A stretch of 64,000 nt of DNA from Ailanthus altissimus (lineage: Eukaryota; Streptophyta; Magnoliopsida; Sapindales; Simaroubaceae), in assembly GCA_946807835.1 (NCBI GenBank), contig OX327686.1, positions 7,192,001 through 7,256,000 of the forward strand. The letters are read 5' to 3'. Positions 26,123 to 36,812 of the stretch are shown piece after piece. The position numbers and the translations under genes were made by a program. Within the stretch, counting starts at the first letter, position 1; the number at the start of each line of letters is the position of its first letter. The notes under the pieces were generated by a model that saw only the letters and a program-made list of their open reading frames with translations, was not told the origin of the DNA and made no database searches.

Positions 26123-26159
26123 TATTGAATAGAAATTAGATATGTGGTGAGAATAAATT

Positions 26160-26740
26160 AACAGGTTGCCCAAAAGGCCAGATTTGCCCCTGAATATTGG
26201 TTAGACGTGACAAGAGTAGTAGAGATGGACAAATATCACGTAATTGGGTAGAAGAGACTATTATGTTCCACATTTGATATAAATTAGGTGGGTTTTAAAA
26301 ATATATTGACAAAATTTTCAAAATGGCTAGATTAGCCCCTGAATATTGGTTAGATGTGCGAGAGCATCATCTGATTAAGTAAGAAAGAATATCTTACATT
26401 AGATAAAATTATGTAGGTCTTGAGAATATATTGACGAGTTGACAATAGGTCTAGATTGACATTTTAATATAGGTTAAACGTGGCGAGACTTGAAAGCATC
26501 ACATGATTGAGAGCATATTAAGTGAGATGACAAATAAGGCCAAACAGACCCTAGAATATGAGTTAAACGGGACAATAGCATCACATAATTAGATGGAGTA
26601 GAATATTCTATCTTACATTAAATAAAATTTGACGAGTCTTGAAGATATATAGACGAATTAGGGAAAGGGGGAGCCATGTCACAATTAAATCGAAATTTGT
26701 TAAGGCTTGAGAATATATGATAAGATTGGCAACATTTCCT
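26160..26740 (+). repeat. Degenerate tandem repeat upstream of HKT1
   Basis: Four diverged units share a block of the form GGCC/T-AGATT-GCCCCTGAATATTGGTTAGAC-TG, starting at about 26175, 26322, 26445 and 26542. Each is followed by a CATCAC(A/G)TGATT/AATT block and a TATTGACGA-type block. Spacing shortens from about 147 to 123 to 97 bases. It ends about 240 bases before the HKT1 start codon, so it overlaps the likely promoter. I found no second copy in the window. Confidence 0.7.
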
Positions 26741-26843
26741 AATGTTCGGCCCTTTGACTCAAGTTACTGCTGATATTATTTTTAATAACTATTATTATTG
26801 ATACAAATCAACTAGCAATGATTGTATACACAAACCCAGTTAG

Positions 26844-26930
26844 TTTATATACGGCCCCTGAGGTAATCATTTCACGTAAGAAAATTCCACTAAGAGATTG
26901 CACAGCTCACTGTAGTCGTCTATAAAAACC
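26844..26930 (+). promoter_or_regulatory. Candidate TATA elements of HKT1
   Basis: Two TATA-like motifs precede the start codon: TTTATATAC at 26844-26852 and a better match, TATAAAAA, at 26921-26928. The latter would place initiation at about 26950, leaving a leader of about 30 bases. No ATG lies between 26853 and 26981, so neither choice creates an upstream ORF. Transcript data would be needed to decide between them. Confidence 0.45.
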
Positions 26931-26981
26931 ACTTGAACGTCCGAAATAATTCCAAGTGAAATCATTCGTATCTCTGTAAAA

Positions 26982-29900
26982 ATGTTGAAGATTGCTTGTT
27001 CTGGTAAGAAACTAAAGCATTTCTTTAACCATTCATGTCCCAAAATGGCTTGCATCCGCAAATCTTGTCGGGGTTTCAAAGTGAATCCTTTCTGGATTCA
27101 GCTCTGTTATTTTGTAATTGTTTCTTCAATAGGGTATTTGGCCTTGAGGGTCTCAAAGCCTAAAAGTGCCTCCGCAAACACAAGGCCTAAAAGTTTTGAC
27201 GTCTTCTTCACCTCGGTATCTGCAACAACAGATTCAAGCATGGGAACTGTCGAAATGGAGGTTTTTTCAAACACCCAACTCATAATCATGACCATTTTGA
27301 TGCTAGTGGGTGGTGAGGTTTTCATATCCATGCTAGGTCTTCTCTTGGTAAGGTCCAAGACCAAGTCCCCCAATACTCAATCCACTGATCAACACCCTTC
27401 AAACTCCACAGATTTTGTTGACCAAATTGAGGTGGATTTGATCTCTTACTCCCACGTAGAGAATGAAAAACCCAATAATATTAGTGGCTCTGAAAACAAC
27501 ATCATCAAATCATCATCAGATTCAGAGCATCATATTGTTCTTAAGCTTAACTCCATGAGGTATTTGCGGTATGTGGTATTAGGTTATCTTTTAGTAGTTC
27601 ATATTGGTGGTTCTAGTTTAGTGTCCTTGTATATAAGCCTTGTTCCTAGTGCAAGACAAGTACTCGAGGAAAAAGGTCTCCGAATACAGACATTTTCTGT
27701 GTTCACAACAGTTTCCACTTTCTCAAATTGTGGTTTTGTCCCCACAAATGAGAACATAATTGTTTTTAAGAAAAATTCAGGTCTCTTATTGCTTCTAATT
27801 CCACAAATCCTACTTGGAAACACTTTGTACCCAACTTGTCTGCGATTTGTCATCTGGGTTTTGAGAAAAATTACAAAGCGAGAGGAATTTGAGTACTTGT
27901 TGAAGAATCCAAGGGAAATAGGCTACAGTCATATACTCTCAAGTTTTCATTCATGTCTTTTAGCTGTTACTGCTTTTGGTTTCATAATTGTGCAGTGGGT
28001 ACTCTTTTTTTCCTTAGAATGGAATTCTGAAGCCATGGATGGTCTCACTTCCTATGAGAAAATCGTTGCTTCACTATTCCAAGTCGTTAATTCCAGGCAC
28101 GCTGGTGAGTCTGCCTTTGATCTTTCCGTCATATCTCCAGCAATTTTGGTGCTCTTCGTGCTTATGATGTGAGTTTTTTTTTTTAAATACCTTAATTAGT
28201 ATAAAACATTTTGATATCCTTTTATAAAAATCCTCACGTGACAACTCTTTGTACGGAGAATCCTATATATTTTGTGGAGTTAGTTGATTAAAATCTTATC
28301 TTTTAATAATTCTTATACATTCTCATTTGTGAAAAAGTAGGGACAAGGTTCACATCAAAGAAGACACATAATATATGCATTTGCTGAAGTTCATAATATT
28401 ACGAAATTGAAAACAAACATTTAGACAAAGATAATATTAATGTTGTATTATAATTGTAAGATAGTTATGCTATGGATTCCACACCTTTTCTATCTGACCT
28501 GTTATGGATCGAAACAATTCTAACACTCGCATTAATTCCACGTCAACTTTAGGAATTAGAATTATCTTCTAATCTAATCTTTTAAAACTAATTTACATTA
28601 GTTATTTATGGTCAAAATGTATTTGTTTTTTTTTTAATTTTATATTTTATCAACTACTAATTTCAAGAGTAAAATCAAAATTTAAAGTGTGGAAGCTGAA
28701 CGTTGAAGTAAAAAATTATATGAGTTTTTTAATATCAAGCTTAAAATTTTATAGTTAAATATAAAAAAATATCTATTTTAGAGAGTAAAATTGTAAAACT
28801 TTATAATTAAATTTAAAAACAATTATGGCTTGGAAGGCTATGGCTCTCTTAAGTCTTAAGGCAGGTTCAGCTTTGACCAACTCTATGTTAGAAAAAAATA
28901 TTAAGAAAAAAAAATAGATTAGAAGAGAACGTAGTTCAAAAATCCTATATTCAAATTTCTTTTCTTATTTATTTATTTTAGCATATAAAATATAAACTAA
29001 ACTTGTCTCCAATCTTAATGTGAACGAGATGATTAAAATCCTGTTCACCTAATATCGTTCTAAAATCTAAAACCAAAACTTGTTGACAGGTGTGTGGCGT
29101 TCCAAACTTATTGCAAAAAAATTTCCTATTTAATAAAAGAACCAGCAGATAGATTAATTAATTCTAAAAATTTCTATTTTTGTGTCTAATGATATGCAGA
29201 ATCTCACTTTTCTTTACACATAATATCTAATCTTTGAGACTATAAAAACTGTAGAAAGTAAAAAAAAAAACCTTTGACAATAAAGAAACAATTGCGAATT
29301 CTAGATGTGTGATATGGATAATTCTAATGAGTATTTTAAAGAGAGAGAGAGAGAGAGAGAGTATAAAAAATTCCATTATAGGTAATAAAAGGAAGTCTAT
29401 TAAACAGTGTTTTTCCACTAATATTTTGCTTACTATTATTCACGCTAAGTTTGTGGTAACAATTAAGATAGGCTAGTGCTAAGTGCACTTCTAAGTTGTT
29501 CGCCCATTTACCTAGGAGCGTGACGAGAAATTGGCCACTAAAATTGATCAATTTTAAAATGATATCCGAAATGACTGACTAGTCATTTCATGGCAGTGGG
29601 TGGTGCTGCATATGTTCGTTTTACCCCACAAGAAATGTTATTCGTTTCTTGCAGGTTGAAGTTGGGTTCCATTTAGCTAGACGGCATAGGAATAAAGCCC
29701 TTGCTAAAGTGAAGTTACTTGTGCCATTATATCATAGAAGATATGGTGATCTCTTTTTCATGTTCAAGAACATATACGGAAACATATGAAATGGAAATGT
29801 GTATATATGGGATATAGAGAATTAAATACTTGACTAAAAGGTTATAAATAGTACATTTAGCTTTGACTTAGATTCTATTGATCCGAATTTATATTAATTT

Positions 29901-31465
29901 TGAAAGAATTTTATAGTGTGTATACTAATAAGTATATGTGGTTAAAATTTATTATATTATTATAATTTTATTAACTAATAATCAACTTAAATGAAAGATT
30001 ATACTAAAAGAAAATTTTGATCCTCTTTACATTATCATATACTTTCAGAAAATGTATAAGACCAAGATGAAGAAAGGGGAAAAAAATTTCAAATTGAAAA
30101 AGTAAAAGAATTTCTAGTTTGTAATCACAAAAACGCATACAATAAAAGTAGGTAGACAAATATACATTTCCTTATCCTTTCAATGAAGTTATTTAGTAAA
30201 TAATTTTACTGAAAATTTGGGCTTCATTTCTATTATCTAGTGTTTAAGAGAACCTCCAAAAAAAATAACAATAATAAATGATGTACTATTGATATAGAGT
30301 ACATGGTACTTTAATGAATCAAGTCTCAAGATATTAATTCAAAGCAAAATAGAATTATAAAACTTATGATGTTGTGGGTGCTGTGTAGGTATCTTCCACC
30401 ATATACTTCATTTGTACCCATAAGAGATAGTGAAAGGGATCCAAAAAATCTCAATGGCAGGAAAAAAGAAAGCAAGAGTTTGTTGGAGTGGCTGATACTC
30501 TCACAGCTTTCTTATTTAGTCATCTTCATCATCCTAATTTGCATCACTGAGAGACATAAGATGAAGGAAGATCCCCTTAATTTTAATGTTTTAAACATCA
30601 CCATAGAAGTCATAAGGTGAGTTTATTTTCTTTTGCCATCCTTATAATTCTCACAAAATTATTTGAAGATTCGTTCTCTGTTCATAACTTCCTTAATTAG
30701 TCAAACAAGTCATCTTATATCTTTTAAGAATCCTGTTATATATGGAGTATGAATGCTGTAATTACATTATAGGTTTTATACATGCACAAAACTTTTAAGA
30801 GATGTAAATATTTTTTTATTATATTAAATGTAAATTAATTCCTTCTTTATTTGAGGTGTGGGAAGGGTTTAAATTCTAAATTTTTTTTATTTCAACCTAA
30901 CAATTTTTACTACATAAACTAAGTGACACCTTAACAAAATATGGATAGTTAATTTTATTAACATTGAATTATAGTTCTATTGAAAAGGTATGAAAATAAG
31001 ATAAAAAAAATTAGACAAGACAAATATTTTCCAGGCTGATCAGTCTTGTACTGTGTCATGCCTAGTTGTTTGGTGAAATATGTTAATGTAATTTTATTAA
31101 CTGTCAAACAAACTTTTCTTGAAGGTTTTGGAAGCATATATGTTGTAGTAGGGCTGTTATTTACTCAATGATAGCTAACTAGAGCTAAGCGGAAAATTAG
31201 CTTACCACAACCGAAAGTTTATTTATTTAATATTGATCTAACATAAATACTTATGACTATTTGCAGCGCATATGGGAATGTTGGGTTCTCAACTGGGTAC
31301 AGCTGTAAAAGACGATTGAAGCCTGATATTGCATGCAAAGACACATGGTATGGATTTGTAGGAAGATGGAGTTACCAAGGCAAATTTATCCTCATTCTGG
31401 TCATGTTCTATGGAAGGCTCAAGAAATTCAACTTAGAAGGTGGTAAAGCTTGGAAGCTATCCTGA
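26982..31465 (+). CDS. HKT1: Class I HKT sodium transporter, three exons
   Basis: Exons 26982-28168, 30389-30616 and 31267-31465 (stop included) give 537 residues. Both introns are GT-AG (28169-30388 and 30617-31266), and the joins restore the family sequences [10 protein letters not shown] and [14 protein letters not shown]. The length and four-fold membrane-pore-membrane plan are usual for HKT/Trk proteins. Filter positions read Ser86 (SSM), Gly251 (NCGF), Gly375 (RHAGE) and Gly478 (NVGF). A Ser in the first loop marks class I, whose members move Na+ at the plasma membrane of xylem-parenchyma cells and keep Na+ out of shoots. Asp84 and Gly88, just beside Ser86, replace residues I expect to be Val and Ser. 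The C-terminus ([18 protein letters not shown]) is intact. The start is the first ATG in frame, giving a typical basic, Cys-containing N-terminus. It looks functional. It has no gene neighbours, only transposons. Confidence 0.96.
28169..30388 (+). other. HKT1 intron 1
   Basis: 2220-base AT-rich intron, donor AT|GTGAGT and acceptor TGTAG|GT. It contains an (AG)n run of about 22 bases at 29340-29362 and poly-T/poly-A stretches. I see no complete transposon inside. The position matches the usual first intron of class I HKT genes, after the SPAILVLF segment of the third pore unit. Confidence 0.88.
29340..29362 (+). repeat. (AG)n microsatellite in HKT1 intron 1
   Basis: About eleven uninterrupted GA/AG dinucleotides. 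Likely length-variable between individuals. Confidence 0.95.
30617..31266 (+). other. HKT1 intron 2
   Basis: 650-base AT-rich intron, donor AAG|GTGAGT and acceptor TTGCAG|C. It lies just before the fourth pore loop (SAYGNVGF). I found nothing else recognisable within it. Confidence 0.9.
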
Positions 31466-31867
31466 TATGGAGAGAAGGTTTATCCTCATTCTGGACTTGT
31501 TCTCAGCGGAAAAATGATTGTTCATGGTGTGTATGTTCCACATGTGTATAAAAGGAATAATGAATGTGGTCACCTTGATGTACTATTAACAAACTCTTGT
31601 GTGTTTGGAGGGAGAAGAATAAGCAAATCTTAGGTTTAATTGTATGAATAGGGATGATGGATAATAATTTGAAACTTCCATCTTCTTTTGACATAATTTT
31701 CCATCATTTGTCTTTAAAAGTATAAGAAATTTCATTATTTTACAAATTGTATCATTTCAATTAGGATTTCCTTTTTCGTAAACGAACATACAATTTTTTT
31801 AAGGACAAATGAATTTATATTAATAAAAACAAAAAGACTATACAAGTTTACAAGTGCCTTATATTAG
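31466..31867 (+). other. HKT1 3' flank
   Basis: No gene. It probably holds the 3' untranslated region. AATAATG near 31555 and AATAAGC near 31617 are weak polyadenylation-signal candidates. The first bases after the stop repeat part of exon 3 (AGGTTTATCCTCATTCTGG at 31475-31493 resembles AAATTTATCCTCATTCTGG at 31382-31400), which looks like a small local duplication. Confidence 0.5.
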
Positions 31868-32265
31868 TGTCACATCTTAAATCAAATAAAAATTGAGTTG
31901 GTCTTAAAATTATTTAGGTGGATAGGTAATATTATTTAATAAACTACTCTTTGAGGTCAACGATAAGCATCTAATTAATGACAAATGGTATCAAAGTAAG
32001 TAAAAACTCTTATTTACAGGTGGGCTTACCATATGGGATGACAACCCCTAAAAGGTAGTGTGGATAAGCAATGCAGGGTAGATTAGGCCTAAGAGATAGG
32101 CTAGATATAATGAGGCATCATGTAGTTGAGTGGAGGTCACATCCCACCTCTAATAAAAGTTATGTGAATATGTGAGATAGGTCTTGAGTTTATGTAAATG
32201 ATAGACAATATTATTTACTAAATTAGTCTTTTTGGTCAATGATAAGTTGTCAACCTGTAATAATA
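31868..32265 (+). mobile_element. TRIM (small non-coding LTR retrotransposon)
   Basis: Two short direct repeats, 31868-31983 and about 32135-32265, share TGTCACATC..AAATAAAA, AGGTCTTGA/TTGGTCTTAA, ATATTATTTA and a TTGGTCAATGATAAG-type block. A primer-site match TGGTATCAAAGTAAG (like Met-tRNA) follows the left repeat at 31986-32000. The internal region is only about 130 bases and has no coding capacity. Size and structure fit a TRIM. The target duplication is not clear, so the right limit is approximate. Confidence 0.75.
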
Positions 32266-32493
32266 GGCAAGTCAATCAAATACTTGACTTTGAATTACAA
32301 AAATTGAAGTTAACAAGAGGCAGTAATCGTATTAGACAAATTAATCAAAGACTTAATATTAAATCCTAAAGATAACAACGGCAAACAAGATTAGACATTA
32401 ATAGAATATTTGGTTTAGCATAACAGAAGAACGTTGGGGATAAACAAAAATTAAAAAAAAAAACATAAAAACAAAAAAAAAGGCAAAATAAGA

Positions 32494-33203
32494 TTCTAAG
32501 AATTGGTGATTCAAATTCGTATATGGTCATAATTTTGAGTTTGAGATTAATGAGGAGTTGAAACGAGATCAAGTGTGCATTGAACGTACAAGAAAATTAT
32601 GAAAACGGAGAGTAAAAAGCAAGAAGATGGTCAAAATCATATGAATGCGTGAGGAACCAAGTGTAGGCCATAAGGCCGCAGCGCCAAGTCTAGGCACCAT
32701 GGTAAAACTTAGGTGCCCCTGTGCCATACCGTTCTAATTTCATCTCAGATTTGCATCTTTAAGTTAGTTTTGGACTTTTTATATATGTTAACGCCTATTC
32801 CAACAAGAAAAAAAGGGTTTAGGGGACGCTTTGGAACATATATAAACCCTTGTAAGCTTTTTAGATTACTCAAGCATCAACAAACGAGAAAATAGAGAAC
32901 TTATATGGCACTTGACTGCTTTGTATACAAGAGAGTACTGTATAAATCCTTCAAAACTCTGGCTATTAAGTATTCCTTCTATTCTCTTGTGAGAGAACTT
33001 TGTGATCTTGAATTATTTATGAAATGAATAATAAATGTTAGGATATAGGTGATTATTATTGAACCGTGTATATTGCTTGTGCCTTTTGTGTGTATGATTA
33101 TTTATCTCTTTGATTGTATATATTTTTTTTTATTATTTATGAGTAAAGTCTTCTATAAAGCGCTTAAAAGTTTTTAGAGTGCATGATAAAAAACCATCTA
33201 ACA
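32494..33203 (+). repeat. 5' LTR of the deleted Copia
   Basis: Pairs with 34716-35451 and is homologous to the inverted solo LTR at 10627-11360. It ends CCATCTAACA before the primer-site remnant. A TATA-like ACATATATAAACCC lies at about 32838-32851, equivalent to GCTTATATAAACCC at about 35066. Confidence 0.85.
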
Positions 33204-33263
33204 AGTAGTATTAGAGCCAAGATCAATACCTAAGTGCTATAGCAGAATATAGGTTGTTCAACT

Positions 33264-34650
33264 ATGGCAACTCATAAATATCAAGTAGAGAAGTTCAATG
33301 GGTACAATGATTTCAATTAGTGGAAGGTGAAGATAGAGGATCTATTGGTGATTCAAGAGTTAGATTTAAACTTTGAGGAAACTTAAGCAACAACCAGCAA
33401 AAAGAAAAAATCTGTGACAACTATATCCAATTCAGATAGAAAAACTATTTAGAAGAAAACTTATAATACTATAATTCTGTCTTTGAGAGATGAAGTTCAG
33501 AGGGAGGTAGTTAGAAAGAAGACTGCAATTGGTCTTTAGAAGAAGCTTGACATTCGCTACATGATGAAGTCTTTAGTGAATTATTTATATGTCAAGAAGA
33601 AGTTGTATCATTTGTCTATAACTGAAGGAACATCATTTAAAGACCAAATTAACTCCTTCAATAAGATAATTATAGATCTTGTGACGATTGACATTAAGAT
33701 TAAGGATGAAGATAAGACAATTGTCTTATTGTGTTTTCTACCTTTAAGTTATGAGCACTTCATGAATATATTCATGTATAGTAGGGAGAGTTTAACAGTG
33801 ACTGATGTTAAACTTTGTTAAACTCAAAAGAATTAGGGAAGAGATGAGAGTCCAATAGTGCAACAGGATTGGTTGCACATAGAGATGAAAAAAATAATTA
33901 GTAGGCAGATCTAAGAAGTGCTATTATTACAATAAAAAAGGGCACTTAAAGGGAATTATCCATAAGTAAAGGCAAAGAATTGTGGAGAAGCTGCAATAGT
34001 TTATAAGGAAGGCTTGGAAGTTACAAAATCCTTGGTAGCTTCTGATGGGAAGTATACTAGTAAATTGATACTTAATTCTGGTTGTAGTTATCATGTACTT
34101 TGATAGATCTTTATTTATCAATTACAGACCCATTAGGGGTAATAAAATACTAATGAGTAATAATATGACTTACAAAGTCATGGTGATTTTTAGTATAAGG
34201 ATGAGGTTGCATGATAGGAAGAATGAAGTTACTTTGGGTAAAATATGTTTATGGAGTTAAAAGGAACTTGATAATCCTTAGGAATGCTAGATCAAGAGGG
34301 GAATTTATTCAAAGAAGAAAAAGAAATAATGGAAGTGGATAAAGAATCTCTAGTATTATAAGGGGTGAGAAGTACAAGAGGTTGTGTATGCTTAACAGAA
34401 TATTATGAATGGCTCAACATAGATTATTGAGGGGATGCCAACCAAGAGCAACAATAGAAATTAGGTCACTAAATGTGTTATTGGCAAGATTAAACCATTG
34501 AGGTATTATAAAAGTGTCAAGAGTGATATTGAAAATCATAACATGAAGCTACTTAAGGAAAGATACATTCATATCTTTAGATATCAAAGTTACGAGTCCA
34601 AAAAGAGTTAAGTCGTGGCAATAACTTAACTAGAGTTAATACCAAGTAAG
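33264..34650 (+). pseudogene. Copia gag with protease and GAG-pre-integrase scraps
   Basis: The start at 33264 reads MATHKYQVEKFNGYNDF, a typical Copia gag opening. The best frame, 33561-33821, carries YLYVKKKLYHLSITEGTSF, then IKIKDEDKTIVLL and YSRESLTVTDVK. A zinc knuckle follows at about 33914-33955 (CYYYNKKGHLKGNY, with Cys2 and Cys3 lost). Next comes a protease start at about 34066-34100 (LILNSGCSYHV, usual DSG changed to NSG). About 34380-34470 resembles the GAG-pre-integrase region. Several stops are present. It is the same gag family as 5560-6310. Confidence 0.82.
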
Positions 34651-34715
34651 AAAGTGTTAGTATAGATAGATTATGGAAAGCTTCTTTAAGAGAGCTTTTA
34701 AGTCAACAAAGGTTT

Positions 34716-35451
34716 TGTTAGAATTAGTAATTTAAAATTATGTTTAAACATGATTTTGAGTTAGAAACTAATGAAGAGTTGACATGAGATCAAGTACTCA
34801 TTTGACATACGAGAAAAGGATAAAAATAGAGTTAGAAGCGAAGATGTGCTTAAAAGCACAAGAAAGCACGAGGAACCAAGTGTAGGCCATGAGGCCATAA
34901 CGCTAAGTTTAGGCATAGCAGTGCCAAAGGCGACAAAAGTTAGGCATCATAGCACTAAATCGTGCAGTGTTTCTTGGATTTACATCTTTATGTTGGTTTT
35001 GAACTTTCTAAATATATGAACTCTTATTCTAATAAGAAATAAGGTTTCTAAGAAAGTTATAAAGCTTATATAAACCCTTGTAAACTCTTTAGATTAGTCA
35101 AATATCAATAAGAGAGAAAATAAAAAGCTTACATAACTTGATTACTTTGTATGTAAGAGAATATTGTATAAATCCTTGGGAGCTTTGGCTATTAGGTATT
35201 CCTTGTAATCTTTTATAGAAATCTTTATGATCTTGAGTTTTTTATGAACTAATAAAAGAAACTAGAATCTTGTGATTCACCGTGGACATAGACGGTTATT
35301 GTTAAATCACGTATATTACTTGTGCCTTTTATGTGTGTGATTATTTATCTTTGTGATTGTATAATTTCTTCTTATTCTCGGTTACTTATGAATGAAGTCT
35401 TCCACAAAGTATTTAAAGATTTCTAGAGCTCATGTTAAAAAAACCCTAACA
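34716..35451 (+). repeat. 3' LTR of the deleted Copia
   Basis: Begins TGTTAGAATTAG and ends ACCCTAACA. It is the best-preserved copy of this LTR family in the window. Confidence 0.87.
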
Positions 35452-36470
35452 TGTAAAAATTGTTTTAAAAAAGAAGAAGCAAAGTTTATTAATTAACTAT
35501 CATATACACTACATAAATCAAAAATCGATGATAGAAACTTTTTGTCACAAAACATACTTTGTGATAGATTTTTCTATCAATGAAGGTGAATTTAGTAATT
35601 AGTGATAGCTCAAATCTATCATTTAACTATATTAAATGATTTCCTCGTGTATGAGGATAGATTCAGTTTTTTTTTTCTTGTCTCTCCGATGTAAAAGTAA
35701 ATTTTGATTATTTTATCCCTTATGTAAAGGTAGGATTCCTTATCCTTAATAATATCAGAAAATCCTAACTATAGAATAATCTCCCATAATGGGGTTTTAT
35801 GTTTCTCTTCTTGGAAGAGGTGTAGATTCGAACATTCTTCATTTGAGATATTTGTATAACATCCCGATAATTGATTTAGTATTATATCTAAAGTCCTAAT
35901 ATGTAATATGAATGAATTATTTTGATAATATTACATATATTATTGATTTAAAAACAAAATATTAGAGCTATTATGTGATAAAAATATTATACAATAAAGC
36001 TATGATGTATTTTATGATAAAATATCTCTATCATTTAATTTTTACACATGCTAAATTATTTTGCAATTGATGTCGTATATGACATAATAATAATAATGTC
36101 ATATTTTTTATCTTAATTTGGTTATAAGTTTATATCATTTACTAGTGACTCTGTGTATGAAGAAATAGTGATTTGTTGAAAATATAAATTTGGTTTATAT
36201 AGCAAGAATGAGTTATTGAATTGAATTTTTAAATTATGTATAGTATATGCATATATATTTAGTAAATTCAAGTCATTGCAATATACATTGAAATCATTAA
36301 CATCACATCTTTTATTGTGCTTAACATCACACCTGTATTGTATTTAGTAAATTCATCACATCTGAAGTCATAGAGTTTGGTAAGATAGTCAATATAACAG
36401 ATAAATATAACAAGAGTTCTTCTTCAACAATCCATTATAAGAACATAATTGTTCAACAATCAAGTATCCA
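35452..36470. other. AT-rich intergenic DNA, possibly an old CACTA-like scrap
   Basis: No gene. 35507-35660 begins CACTACATAAATC and contains inverted and direct copies of TGATAGA/TCTATCA, reminiscent of a subterminal region. No second end is visible, so I do not call an element. The remainder is featureless up to the CACTA terminus at 36471. Confidence 0.4.
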
Positions 36471-36515
36471 CACTACTATAAAATTGGCCTTCACTGTCGC
36501 TAATTGTGAAGGGTT
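36471..36515 (+). repeat. Left terminal inverted repeat of the CACTA element
   Basis: CACTACTATAAAA opens the element; the following GGCCTTCACTG matches AACTTTCACTG at the other end with few changes. Confidence 0.9.
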
Positions 36516-36574
36516 TCATTGACACTATTTCATAGTGTTAGTATTGCTCAAGTTAAAAAATTACCTACGCTAAA

Positions 36575-36812
36575 TATAGTGTCAATAAATCTCTGATACC
36601 ATAGTATTAATGAATCTCTGACACCATGGTATCAATGAATCTCTAACACCATAGTATCAATAAATCTCTAACTACATGATATCAATAAATCTTTGACACC
36701 ATAATATCATAGATTCACTGATACTATGGTGTCAGCGAATTACTGATACCACAGTATTGGAGATTCTCTGACACTACAGTATCAAAAAATAATTTATACC
36801 ATTGTTCCAATA
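36575..36812 (+). repeat. Left subterminal repeat array of the CACTA element
   Basis: About seven 30-34-base units of the form CTCTGACACCATGGTATCAATGAAT. Each holds all or half of the palindrome TGATACCATGGTATCA. Orientation flips near 36715, where TGATACTATGGTGTCAG appears. In En/Spm such repeats bind the TNPA-type protein; here that role is inferred. Confidence 0.85.

Larger units (their letters stand above)
32494..35451 (+). mobile_element. Internally deleted Copia element (gag only)
   Basis: LTRs 32494-33203 and 34716-35451 align along their length, including the block GAGGAACCAAGTGTAGGCCAT at about 32651 and 34870. A primer-site remnant (TAGTATTAGAGCC) follows the left LTR at about 33207-33219. 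The internal region is only 1.5 kb: gag, zinc knuckle, protease start and a GAG-pre-integrase scrap, with no integrase core, RT or RNase H. I could not find a matching target duplication. Confidence 0.88.

Noticed and set aside
35507..35660. Possible second CACTA end (CACTACATAAATC) close to the intact element
   Set aside because: No matching second terminus and no coding remnant; the inverted TGATAGA words alone are too weak.
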